From NCBI GenBank assembly GCA_947687605.1, contig CANTUT010001548.1, positions 62,001 to 126,000 of the forward strand: DNA of 64,000 nt, given 5' to 3'. The DNA comes from Reutealis trisperma (taxonomy: Eukaryota; Streptophyta; Magnoliopsida; Malpighiales; Euphorbiaceae). The notes beneath the pieces are model-generated. The model was given only the letters and a program-made list of their open reading frames with translations. It made no database searches and was not told the origin of the DNA. This document shows positions 25,902 through 37,367 of this stretch, piece after piece. How positions within the stretch are numbered: the stretch's first letter is position 1; each line of letters starts with the position of its first letter. The translations under genes and the position numbers were made by a program.

Positions 25902-26558
25902 TGATGAGGGATAAAAGTGACTCTCAAGAGAGGCTTGGACCCTCATAAAGCCCAAGCCCATCGCATCCTCCAGAGACCATCATAAATGGAAACAGGGCCC
26001 ATTGGCCGGACCCTCGAACGATCCAAGTCCAAAAGTCTTCGGTCTAGATGCTGCTCCCCTCCTTCGTCCGCCGGATGATTTGCTGAGCAAGTAAGGGCCG
26101 AAACCCTCTGATGACATGTCCAGTCATCCAGCAGGAGGATCAGTCCTTAGACAATCTACACCATACCCTGATACCCCCATTACTAGACATCCCTAGGAAT
26201 GAGTCAGGGAACGTGCGCCTGCTATCGACTTTTACCAACCAGCATGGTCGAATGATAGAGGATATCCTTCCTCAAAAGAAATGTGTCAGACGTACCTAAC
26301 CCAAAATTCATACAAAAGGGGAAAGAAAAGTCTAAGCACAGGTAGTTGGAAATCTGCACTCTCTCATCTCTTTTCTTTCACTAAAATTCTCTGAAGAAAA
26401 GTCTAACTTGACCGTCGGAGGGTTAAAGCCAAGCAAAAGGTCTGACACCTCTCTGATCCTTTCTCTTTTCCTTCGCAGACATCAGTCTCAGGCATCAGGC
26501 CCAAGCCCAAGAAGAGAAGATCCAGCCCATTCCCTTTCGTATTGATCAAGTCTGATTA
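25902..26558 (+). mobile_element. solo LTR of a retrotransposon, probably Ty3/gypsy
   Basis: This island of about 657 bp is far richer in G and C than its AT-rich surroundings. It starts TGATGAGGG and ends TCTGATTA. The termini form TGAT...ATTA, an inverted repeat with one C-to-T change from the expected ATCA. It is flanked by an identical 5-bp repeat ATATT (25897-25901 and 26559-26563). The sequence TTGACCGTCGGAGGG at about 26408-26422 is of a kind I associate with the R/U5 part of plant gypsy LTRs. No primer-binding site, polypurine tract or internal coding region adjoins it. It therefore looks like a solo LTR left by recombination. Confidence 0.6.
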
Positions 26559-26563
26559 ATATT

Positions 26564-29500
26564 TATACTTCAAAATTTAATTTTATTATATATTATAAAG
26601 GCTATTACCAATTATTTATTTTGAAATTATTGTAAATTTTCAATTTTTTAAGTATTAATTTTAATTAATTATAAATTATTATTAAATAATAATTTACACG
26701 TTAATATACATACGTAAATGAGCAACAAATTCATTATTAATATATATTACTTTTAACTATTAACTATTACATATATCTAAAATTGGAATTAAGTTTTAAA
26801 GATAAATAATTTACCAATTTGTTATTTTATTGAAGTTATTCTTATGGAAATGTCTTAATAATACAAATTACCTTTAAAAATAATATAATTTGAAATTTAT
26901 ATATTAACATTATATTAAAAAGTTTAAATATGATCATATTTAAACATGGATATATATAGTTTTTAAAATTTATTTTATATATTTTGTAAATTCTTAAAAT
27001 TTTACGATATGAGTTTATAGACTCATTTTTTATTTTAGATTAAAAATGCAAATTTAACAATTTGTAAGACGCAAAGTCTATATCTTATTATTGATATGCT
27101 ATTAAAGTATTTAGTAGATTAAAATTGTGTTGGCCTTTGAAGTTAAATTTAGAAAAATTTTATTATGTCAGTTGTTTCAAAATATTTATTGTTGCACCTA
27201 AAATATAACATTTCTTATAATCTCCATTTTTATTTCTAAATTGAAACAAATAATTATATTTAATTTTATATATTTATTAAATAATTTAATATGTGTATTT
27301 GATTTTTTTTTTTTTGTTCAGTTCACTATCTAAAAGATAAAACTATAAATAATTATAGTTATAGTATTTGCAAAATTTTTTTATAACAAAACTATAAAAT
27401 AGTAATATATTATATCAATAAACATTCAGAATTATTCACATTAAAAAATAAAATTTTCTTTTATTTTTTTTTTCACATTATAATGACTATGAAGTTATTG
27501 TTAAAATTTTTACAAAATTTAATTTAAGGTAATATATTGGAGTTTTCTTTATTTTTCATAAAAAAATATTATTTATTATTTTGGTGGAAAAGTTTTATTA
27601 TGTATCCGTTTTTTTTTTTTAATTATTATACATGTGGGTTGGTGTATGTAAAGAGTAATAAATAACATAAATATTTAATAGTTGGTCTTTTATTAATCAT
27701 GGTTAAATTATATAGGTCCCTCATAGAATATATTAAAAAAATATGAGACCCACTATTAATAATAATTTTAATGAGATAAAAACACATAAAATAAAAAATA
27801 TATATATTTGCGTATTTTTACTCAAAGAGACAAAAGAGTTATATTAATTAAAATAACTAATCAATGATTGATATTGTACCAGTTAACCATATGCACATAA
27901 TGTATATAATAATTTTTTCTTGGAAAAGATGTAAGGTACCTTTTTTTTCCTTCTCCAAAAGAGGTTAGATTACCTGGAAATTGAATGTTGTTATCCAAAC
28001 TTTGTACTATATTTTAAATTTGGTATGAAATCTTATCAATTTGATAACTAAACTTTTATTTTGTAACAACTGTAAATTACTCATTAATTTCTGATTATTT
28101 TATCCGTATGTAGAAATTAGAAATTTACATGGTAGACATCACATCATTTAAGTAGTGAATTTTATTTTTTTTATCTTAGTCATACTCCACTAGCGGCGGA
28201 TTTAGAAAAATTGGTCAATAAGGGCAATATATATGTACACATATATGTATATATATATAATTACATTAAAACACAATAAATATACATTATACAAATAAAT
28301 ATAAATATAAATATGAAAAATATTATTTTATAAAAAATATAATTAAAATTTAGACAAAGAAATAAAACTAATAATTAGATTTAAGGCATTTATTTATTTT
28401 TAACCATAAAAATTTGTTAGCAAATTATTTTTAACAAATTTTTGCATATTATTAATATTTTTTATATTTATATTTATTTGTATAATTTATATTTATTGTA
28501 TTTAATTATATGTATATATTGGCACATTCACTAGATTTTCTGAATTTATCATTGATGGTATATGACTATAATAAAAAAAAATGATCTACTACTTAAATGA
28601 CATGGTAATTAATTGTCTATCATGTGGATTTTTAATTGCCATGTGTGTATGAAATAATAAAAAATTAATGAATGACTTACAGCCACAAAATCAAAAAATA
28701 ATTATTAAATTGATACAAATTGAAGTTTAGTACCCAATTTGAAATATAATTCAAAATTTAGATACCAAACAAATAATTAACCCATATGTGTACTTGTTGT
28801 TTTCAAATAAAAAGTCACATATTATATGTTAAATCAGAATTGAATTAAAATTTTAAATAACATAATATATTTATTATTTATATGCTAAATATGATGTACA
28901 TATAATTAAAATTAAACAATAAATTATTCCTGATATATATGAGTAATGTATATTACATATTTTAAATAAATATCATAATCAATTAAATTTTAAAATTTTT
29001 AAATGAAAAGTAAAATAATTTTTATTACACATTATAAATAGTCCTTATAAAAAATATCTCATTTATAAATGACTCAATCTACTCCATGAACTATTTCTAA
29101 TTTTTTCATTAAATCGACTGAACCGGTCTGCCAATATTGTGTGTACCTATAGGTACCATAAAGGAGCTTAAAGCATGCATGTGTGATGTCGATACCCTTT
29201 TTTTTTTTTTTTTTTTAAAATATATATAATATTAAATAACATAAAAACTCCTTTTTCAATTTATTGAATAATTTGGCAAAAAAAAATATTGAATAAATAA
29301 AATGACTCAAAAGGGCATCTATGTCATTTTCATGTCACAAACGAATGAACAGTTACGTATCAAATCATTTTTATACATAATTTTATTCATTGTCTTATGA
29401 TATCACGTTATTCACAACTCATAAAACCCTAATATTGGAATTTTATTTTTCTTGGTATAAGATCTAATATTCATTCTTATTTTTTTTTTATATGTCATCT

Positions 29501-30096
29501 TTAAAATAAATAAAATTCATATTCTTTTTAAACAAATTTCTTAATAAATCACTTGTCATTGTTTAAATTAAATTATTGCTAAATTTATAACCTTACTAAT
29601 TTTGTATTTCTTTATGATTTTAAATTTGTAACAGCTTGTGTTATTGTAATATTTTTCCCATTTAAAAACTTGAATTTTATATAAAAAATTTAATATATTT
29701 AAATTTTATTTTGCGATTAATTTTCATACATAAAAAATTAATATATAATTGATAAAATCCAATTATTTTAATCTCTAATATTTTAAATTAAATTATACTA
29801 CTTTAATTCTTAAATTTAAAAATAATAATAATTACAATTTTTTAATTATTAAATAAAGTTTAAACATATTTAATTTATTTTGTTTTCCTTTTTCGTAGAC
29901 ATAAAAAAAAAACAAAGAAAAAAAAATTGTGAAAATCCAGGAGAAACTGGGGTGATAATGGATATTTCACAGTAAAACAACTCCCCGTTGGAAGAGACAA
30001 ATGATGCGTGTGCGTGTGTGAGGGAGAGAAACCAAGACCTCAACCTGTTACTGACTTTTGCTTTTGAATCCTATACCAAACAGAAACAGCATTAGC
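26564..30096. other. AT-rich intergenic DNA before the 2H-like gene
   Basis: Apart from the palindromic element at 27985-28775, this stretch is low-complexity A/T sequence with poly-T, TA and AAT runs and no plausible coding frame. The last 150 bases, from about 29930, become more complex and purine-rich, with GTGCGTGTGTGAGGGAGAG. They are probably the promoter and 5' UTR of the next gene. Confidence 0.6.
27985..28775. mobile_element. nested long palindrome, foldback element
   Basis: The outer left arm (about 27985-28185) is complementary to the outer right arm (about 28550-28775). For example ATCATTTAAGTAGT near 28143 pairs with ACTACTTAAATGACAT near 28590. The inner halves also pair, through TACAAATAAATATAAATATAAATAT near 28290 and its complement near 28460. 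Nearly the whole 0.8 kb can therefore fold as one imperfect hairpin centred near 28380. Transcription would give long double-stranded RNA. Confidence 0.6.
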
Positions 30097-30138
30097 ATGG
30101 ATAGTGGTGATAAGGGTGAAGATGGTAAGAGTGGTTAA
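30097..30138 (+). other. 13-codon uORF overlapping the main start
   Basis: ATG at 30097 opens MDSGDKGEDGKSG and stops at 30138. The presumed main ATG at 30122 lies within it in another frame. It may be a translational regulator. Alternatively it may be the true N terminus separated from the gene by a one-base indel. Confidence 0.4.
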
Positions 30139-33100
30139 GAATTGGTGGAGCCATTCAAAGACTGTAGTTCTTATCTGGTCTATTTGCATAATCCTTTCCT
30201 TCTCTTTGCTCGAACTGGCTCTAAAACATTCCTCACCCCTTAATTACCCCTCTTCTTCTTCAGGTACGTTCCCTCGTGTTTTCTTTCTTTAATCTGACAT
30301 ATATAGATGACTAATTAATGAGATCTTTCTTTGATCGATGCTTAATTATCTCTAATTATGTTTTTGAGCTTTTATAAAGTTAAACCCTCACGCTATATTC
30401 AATTTATGAGTTGCCGGTAGTAGAAATTGATTGCAATTTTTTAATTTATTACTTAATGATTATTGAATTTGCTTGAGTCGAATAGACAGATTTGTTTCTA
30501 AAATGGAATTTTTGGTTATGCAAGTTCATGGGTAAATTTTCTTTAGGCCAGATTTTTTTTTGTCTTCTCTTGATCAAATCTTAGTAAATGAAATAGAATG
30601 AATTTCGTCAATTTTTTTTCTTAACTTGAATTTGATTGGAATCAAATTTGTAGTCTGAATTCCTAGAAATGATGGAATGGTACTACTGACTACTTGGTGA
30701 ATTCTTGAATCAGATTCTCCTATTTCAAATATGGAACAAAGATCTAGATTGTATGATAAAATGGCAAGGGACTTGGATGAGAATGGACCAACTTTCCTAA
30801 AACATGGGGAGACATCTCAGTCATTATCTCTTTCAGATATTTTCACTCTGAAGGATGGATCTGTAACACCTGTACTTAAGGTAAGCATATGAGTGAATTG
30901 AACTTTAACCTATAAAAATGTTATTCCTTATCTCTGTTTTCTTGAGAATTGACTGGTAACCTTGTTTTCTGTGTGCAGGAAGCTAACCCTCCTGTCCGGG
31001 CTAATGTATTGTATCTAAGCCCAGAATACTCTGTGCCCATCTCGTAAGCATGAAACATTTAGTCCTGGTTCTCATGCTTCTTTTGGTTTATTGGTGTTTC
31101 TTTCATGTTTGATAAACATGTTGTGATTTGGAGTGTATATAGCTAGGGATCTAGGCTTATTTCATGTAAGTCCTAGCCAGTGCATTGGTAAAACAACATT
31201 AGCCATTCTGTAAAAAAAAAAAAAAAAAAAAAAATCAATTGAATGTTTTGAAATAGAAATAGAAATAGAAATAAAACAGAGAGGGGAGGGGGACGGAAGA
31301 AAAGAAAAGAAAAGTCGTGACATGGCATGACATGTTTGACTTTAATATGTTTTTGGCAATCTATCTTCATATGTGTAGAGGAGATTGCCGCACTCTATTT
31401 CAGCAATAAGCAGAAAACATCTAGCACCTTTATTCTCATATGGTGTCATAGAAGGCCTGTATATCTATCAGCTAATCAGTTACAATTGTTGGGGAAAAAA
31501 AAAAAACAGTGTGATTGGATGAGCTTATTATTGATTTTCAAGTGGCTGAACTCACTTAACTGAACTTTTTTCATTCTTCACACAGTTATTTTTCAAATAA
31601 TATCCATTAGATGGTCAGTGATCCCTGTGAAAACTTGGCATGTAGCAGAGCTTTTATTCACTTCAGAAAATTTTTCCTTATTTTGGTATAATTTCATTCC
31701 AATGGCATTCTTTTTTGGAAATAAATTGTTTATCAGCATTAAAATTACAACTCACAGCCATCACCAGTGTTACTCAGTCTTGTGTAATCAGTTTGGCGAA
31801 GTCCTATTTATGCCACATTATCTTCTTGCAAACCAAATTGGCGCCATATGTTAGCCCATTTAAGGCTAAGTAATGAAAAATTTTCATGGCTAAATTTTGT
31901 TTCCATGATGCTGGAATCATCTCTAGGACAATCAATTTATGAGTTTGAACCCCCTATCAGAGCCTAATTAACCAAAAAAAAAATTCATGACTGGCTGCTC
32001 AACATAATTTGAATGCTTTTTGAAGCATTATTGATAGTTTTTGTACCTTTTATGTGGTTGGATATGTTCGCATCACATGGCTAAATTTATCTGGTCTTGC
32101 TGCTTTTTGTCATATGGTACATCTTTATTGGGCTTTTGAAAAATTCTACATAATTGTATAGTTTTTGGATCAAATTTGCATGCACATGGCCCGACACTTA
32201 ATTGTTGTCGATTAAATGGACAAAACAAATTAGTGTAGTTGCATGAGATATGCCCATCTAATTTGTTGGATTTCTATTTAGCCTGATGCAATGCTGCTAT
32301 CTGTTTTTGTTTTTTAACTGGCTTGCAAATTATGTGACTAGAACTCATCTAATAATGCTCTTTATTGGATGGAAAATATCCCAGTCTTACCACACATTAG
32401 CTCAAGTCCTTGATTTGCAAATGAGGATTGTGATTCCTTTTTTGGGGAGGAGATAGGAATGGGGGCTAAGAAAAGTCTAGGGAAATTTGATTACTGAAAG
32501 AATTTGTATATTTCATGAGATTTGTGCAGCTCTGATTGTTTTTACTGCATGCTTAGCAGCTGATTGTATCAATATTTCCAGTGATATAATGTGCTTGTCT
32601 TTATTGATACTCCAGTACATTTTCTTTTTGTTTCCTACATAATGTCTGAGCTTCTTTGGAATTTCTATTAAATATTTCATTTTCATTGATTGATGATTAA
32701 AATAGTATACTTTTGCTTGGCTGCCACAGGGAGGCTGTAAAGCATGTATTCAGCCCATACTTTGATAAAAGTAAGTAATTGTTTGGCCTACCTATTGATG
32801 TTAATGTTGTTTGTGAAATTTTGAGTTAGTAGTTCATTTAATTCACATGAAAAGAAAATTGCAGATTTTGTTGATTTATTAGATTATATTAAGTATTTGT
32901 ATCTTTTTTAATTGTTGCCGTGCTTACATGTGTTTTGGTTAGCGATTTGGTTTCAGAACTCTAGTTTATACCATTTCAGCATGTTTCATGCCTCACATCA
33001 TATTTTACCTGTTCCTGCAACGGAAGATGAGGTAAATAGCCTATGGAACATTGATTTGTTTCTTTACTAGTCAAGGATCAATATAAATCTTGAACCTTTT

Positions 33101-35684
33101 TTATTTTGTCAGATTGAAGCTGAAGCAACTGCTGTTGGAGCAGTTGCGGAGGGCCTCTGTCCCTTAAAAATTGTCTTGGATAGAGTGGTGTTGACCTCAA
33201 CTGGTGTCCTCCTGGGATGCTGGCAGGTTGCTTTCAATTAATTTTTTGTGTTTTTTTTTTTCACTGCTTCCTTCTTAATGAGTTGCGACTTGTGAGCATC
33301 TTGATCCATCTATATGGCTGGATATCATTTACGATTGTATTGATATTCTAAAAATCGCGAGTCTAGATGTTTTTCTGTAATCAAAAGTCATCAAAGAAGT
33401 GAAACTCTTCACCCCTGTAATCAAGACAAATTTTATGATATTAAAATCATTTGGAGTTGCACTCCTATCTTACTTGTAGAGCTGATGGCATTCACCGCAA
33501 TGCATAGTTGGTAACTATCAGATACAAAATAATGGAGCCTGCCCAAGATAGAGAATATTGTGTGGAATCTTCCATTGTTAGTGGTTAAGCTTTTGAAGTT
33601 TCTAAACCCTGAAAGTAGAGAAATAAATATATGACAAGAGAAACCTACAAAAGAGGAAAGAAATTATTTTCTTTTCACTTTCATAACCACATAATCGTCT
33701 GGTTAAGCTTTGGCCCAATTTCTTTTATTCCTTTTTCCTCATACAAGCTTAAATTAAAAACTTGAACTTCCCCTTTTTTCTTCCTTGTATTGGTGTTTCT
33801 TGAGAAGCTTTTTCTTTCTGTACTTGCACACTTATTTTTTATTGCATCAAGCATATGGTAAATCTTATAATTTGAGTGCCAATATTTGTGTGACATAGAT
33901 CTGCGTAGCATCAAAGAATGATTCTGAAAAGTATTTCACTGCAATGCTTTTATTTTTTATTTTTATTTTTTTGTAGGTGGTCTCTGGACCTGATCCTGTA
34001 ACCATTCGTTCTAAATTGAGAACTGCACTTCCACATGCTCCTGAAAAGCAACTTGTAAGAACAGTGTGAATTTTTTATTTCTGTCGTAAAAGTAGGCACA
34101 AGACAAGTTACATTTTCTGAGAGAATCAGGGAGAGTCCCTGTAGCTTGTGGTGTTAAACAAAACATGTTGCCATTGGGCCCCATCATATTAGGACCTCTG
34201 TGGTCAGAATCGACCTTAAGATTTGAAAATATGTGAATAATCATTGTCATTTTTCCCCTCTAGCTTTGTACAATCTCTTTTCCTTGCATTTTCATGCCTG
34301 ACAATGAGCTTTGAAACCTGAAATGTCAAGTAAAATCTTTTCTCTATAGGGCACCTCTACTAGCACTTGGCTATTCCAATTTTTTTTTTCTTTTGTATGA
34401 TTCAGCGACTGATAGTAAAATGCATCACATTCTGTTATTTTTATTCAAGATGATCAGAGATGGTGTTGCATCATATGCATCCTCTTCAGGAATTTATTGA
34501 TGCTGTATGGTGGCACCTCTGTAAATGTCTTGGCCTCTTAGATATTAGATACTACCTGATTGAATGTCCTTTGCTTAGATCTATATTACTTGGCTCCGCC
34601 TTCTTTAGGCCAGCAACAATATGGATAAGGAATAATCAATTTGATGCCAATTGCTATTGAAACTCTAATGTTCATGCCACTTGCTAATTTGTGGTTATTT
34701 GCTGCTGCAGTATGATGCTGCTATTCTTCATACATCCTTTGCAAGGCTTCTGGGTCATCCCAAAGCTTCACCCATGGTAAGCTTCTCACATGGTTTCTGT
34801 ATTCAATTGTTTACTTAAAATTGCAAGATTTATATGGAAAATTACACGTAGCAATGATAATATAGTAACTTTAGTAACTCTTAAGAGGCCTATGAAACGA
34901 ATTTGTGTTGTTACCTCCAGGGCTGATAAGAACGAACTTACTTTTATGGGTATAAATAAACACTTGCCTATGATCTGAAATCACTAGGATGAGGATAAGT
35001 ATTGGAGATTCTGAATTTAAGTATGATTTGCTTTATTTATATCTAACAAGGGCAATCAAAAAGTTAACTGCTGAAATTCTGTTTCTGTTCTGGGGCAAAG
35101 GGATGCAGGTAATGGGTTTCAGTTGCAGACTTCTGACCCTCTAGTACTAAACATACTTTCATGATCTTGTGGAAAATAGATACCTTTCAAATAAGAATGC
35201 AACTTTGGCTGAAACTCGATTGATTTAATGACTTTAAGCCTCTTATTAATTACATATGTTTAAGGAAGATTTGTATATGCTTCCCACTAAAAACATATGT
35301 TGAAGCATGGTTATAGTCTCAGTTACATCTTTGATTTGATCTATTGATTGTTGTCCTATACAGGAGCCTTCAGATGAACTACAATTTTTCCATGAGTTAG
35401 TTGCCCTCCTAAACAATAAAATTGTCGGATCTGAGGTAGGTGATGGTTATATTTGAGTTCTGATATCTTTATAATGCCTCTTCCATCCTCTCCCCTCACC
35501 CACCTCAACCTCCACATGTGGTCTCTCTTTATTCTCCTTGAGAAGTGATGGTATTTGGCTTGTGAATATCATTCAGGCAGTTATTTCTGAACTCTGGTAT
35601 GTGGAGGAATACGACGTATTGGCACTTGCATTGGATGGAAGAATGAAGGCCCGCAAGTTCCAACTTGGTTGCAAAAGAACCTGA
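30122..35684 (+). CDS. membrane-anchored protein with 2H phosphoesterase-like motifs
   Basis: Ten exons give 313 residues: 30122-30263, 30714-30880, 30979-31043, 32730-32770, 32943-33031, 33113-33226, 33977-34054, 34711-34776, 35364-35435, 35577-35684. All junctions are GT-AG and phases agree. Residues about 13-33 (TVVLIWSICIILSFSLLELAL) are one membrane segment after a basic N terminus, so a signal-anchor is likely. The rest is soluble. Two H-x-S motifs, YHFSM at His149 and LHTSF at His239, are 90 residues apart. Between them, PLKIVLDRVVLTSTGVLLG and a Lys/Arg-Leu helix match the strand-helix order of 2H phosphoesterases (LigT/AKAP7 type), which cut cyclic or 2'-5' phosphodiester bonds. The function is inferred from motifs only. 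I do not recognise a named plant gene. Intron 3 is long (1.7 kb). The start codon is uncertain because of the overlapping uORF at 30097. Confidence 0.85.
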
Positions 35685-36640
35685 AGGTTATATAGTCAGC
35701 TGCGGAATTTTATCATCCTGCTAACTTCAAAGGCTTTTTGGTTTTAGCATAATCAATTGTGTTTGGTACAATGTAATTGAATGATTACGATACTAGGTTA
35801 CACTTAATTATATTTATATCATACCGAACAAAACATAGCCAAACATCTCTTGTTTAGGTTATATGGCGGCTTGATATCCAATAAATTGAGAGATTGTGCA
35901 CCTCAAGGTTATTGCATTACTTTCTTCTTTTTCTTCTTTTTAAGAAAATTCTTGTATTATAATTATTATTATTATTATCATTCTTTCCCCTATGCTTATC
36001 TTGCTATTAGGAGCAGGCTAACATTTCTCTTTTAGTGAATGTTTATACGAAATTATCAAGCTCTATGCTTACAACCATTTTTCAAATGCAAGATGATATG
36101 ACCAATTTGATTGGATGATGATTTAAAAAATAATTTTATGGTGCATCTTGTTTGCCTCAACCATTTCCATGTTAAAATGAAATTTTCTGAATTAATCTAA
36201 AAGAGATTTTTTTTTTCTAAGATCATAAAAAAAATAGTTGAAACTTGGTGAATTAAACAAGAAATTATAAGTTTTTATCGGGCAAGTTGTATCAAAAAAA
36301 TTTTAACGCAAATTTATGAAATTTTAACACACCATATAATAAAAAAATATTATATTTTTTTGAACACATAATAGATTGTGTTAAAAAATTATGTTGTTAC
36401 ATTTATTATATCATATACAATTACATCATTTAAAATTATTTTTTAGTAAATAATTTCTTTTATCAATGCTAAAATTTATGAAGTTGGATTTGAGAATTAA
36501 GGGTCTTATGAATAATTTGTCATTTAAAATTTTTAAGTATATGAAATTTTTGAGTATTAAAAAAAAAAAAATAAAACGTAACCTCCTTTCAAAAAATATA
36601 TATATATATATATATATAATCCATTTTGGACGGCTACGGT
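35685..36640. other. 3' UTR of the 2H-like gene and short intergenic DNA
   Basis: AT-rich sequence with poly-T, AAT and TA runs and no credible coding frame. The DNA becomes markedly GC-richer at about 36620, where the PYE promoter begins. Confidence 0.6.
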
Positions 36641-36766
36641 TACTGATTGGAGCGGGGCTATCCATTTGTTTGGTAGAGTCAGCGTTGATAGCTGACGTGG
36701 CAACGGAAGTGTGGAAGCCAAATGGTATGCGCATTCATGTTGTAAAAGACCCAAAACGACAATAAC

Positions 36767-36772
36767 CACGTG
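36767..36772. promoter_or_regulatory. G-box in the PYE promoter
   Basis: CACGTG in the context ACCACGTGTC lies about 600 bp upstream of the PYE start codon and about 120-150 bp before the CT-rich sequence that probably begins the transcript. In Arabidopsis, subgroup IVc bHLH proteins (ILR3, bHLH104, bHLH34, bHLH115) activate PYE through such E/G-boxes under iron deficiency. A TGACGTGG motif lies nearby at about 36693. Confidence 0.5.
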
Positions 36773-37312
36773 TCTGCCTGACGCGTTCGGATTCAATGCA
36801 TCAACAATTAACGAAGCACCTTCTCTCCACGCGCCCTCCCTCGTGCTCTGCTCTCCCGCCACACACGCCTCTCTCTCTCTCTCTCTCTCTATATCGACCT
36901 GTTACAAAATTAACTACAACTAGTACTAGATTTCAGTATCCTTAACCCTAATTTCAATCTCCAAATCCACTCTCTATCATCCCGATTGCTCCTTCTTTGA
37001 AACTTTATTTTCAGTGTTTGGTTTGGCCTTCTCTGCCTCTTATTTTATAGGTAAAAATCTATTCAATCTTTTTGTTCCCCGATTTGGGAATTCTCTCTCT
37101 CTCTCTTTTTTTGTCTGCCTTTATTGTGATCTTTATTTTATTTTATTGGTGTTACTTTTATTTTCCTGTAATTATTTGAAAGTGGTGAAATTTGATGATT
37201 TCAGTTTTCTTTTATATTGAAATAGTATTTCTATTACCTTTGTTAGTTAATATTGATTTTGTAGATTTGTGAAAAAAGGAATTGATTTGTTTTGATATTT
37301 ATATATTCTTAG

Positions 37313-37367
37313 GTGGGGATTCTGTTGTTGTGGGTAGGATTTCAACATACGATTAATTTGGACGGAC
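37313..37367 (+). promoter_or_regulatory. 5' leader of PYE, probably after a leader intron
   Basis: A TTTTATAG|GTAAAA donor at 37050/37051 and a TTCTTAG acceptor ending at 37312 would remove a leader intron of about 260 bp. The CT-rich sequence at 36870-36900 and the purine/pyrimidine-mixed region to 37050 would form leader exon 1. This is inferred from splice-site appearance only. Confidence 0.35.

Noticed and set aside
26111..26299. 62-codon frame inside the GC-rich island
   Set aside because: The island has LTR termini and a target duplication, and the frame has no known domain. It is most likely LTR sequence open by chance.
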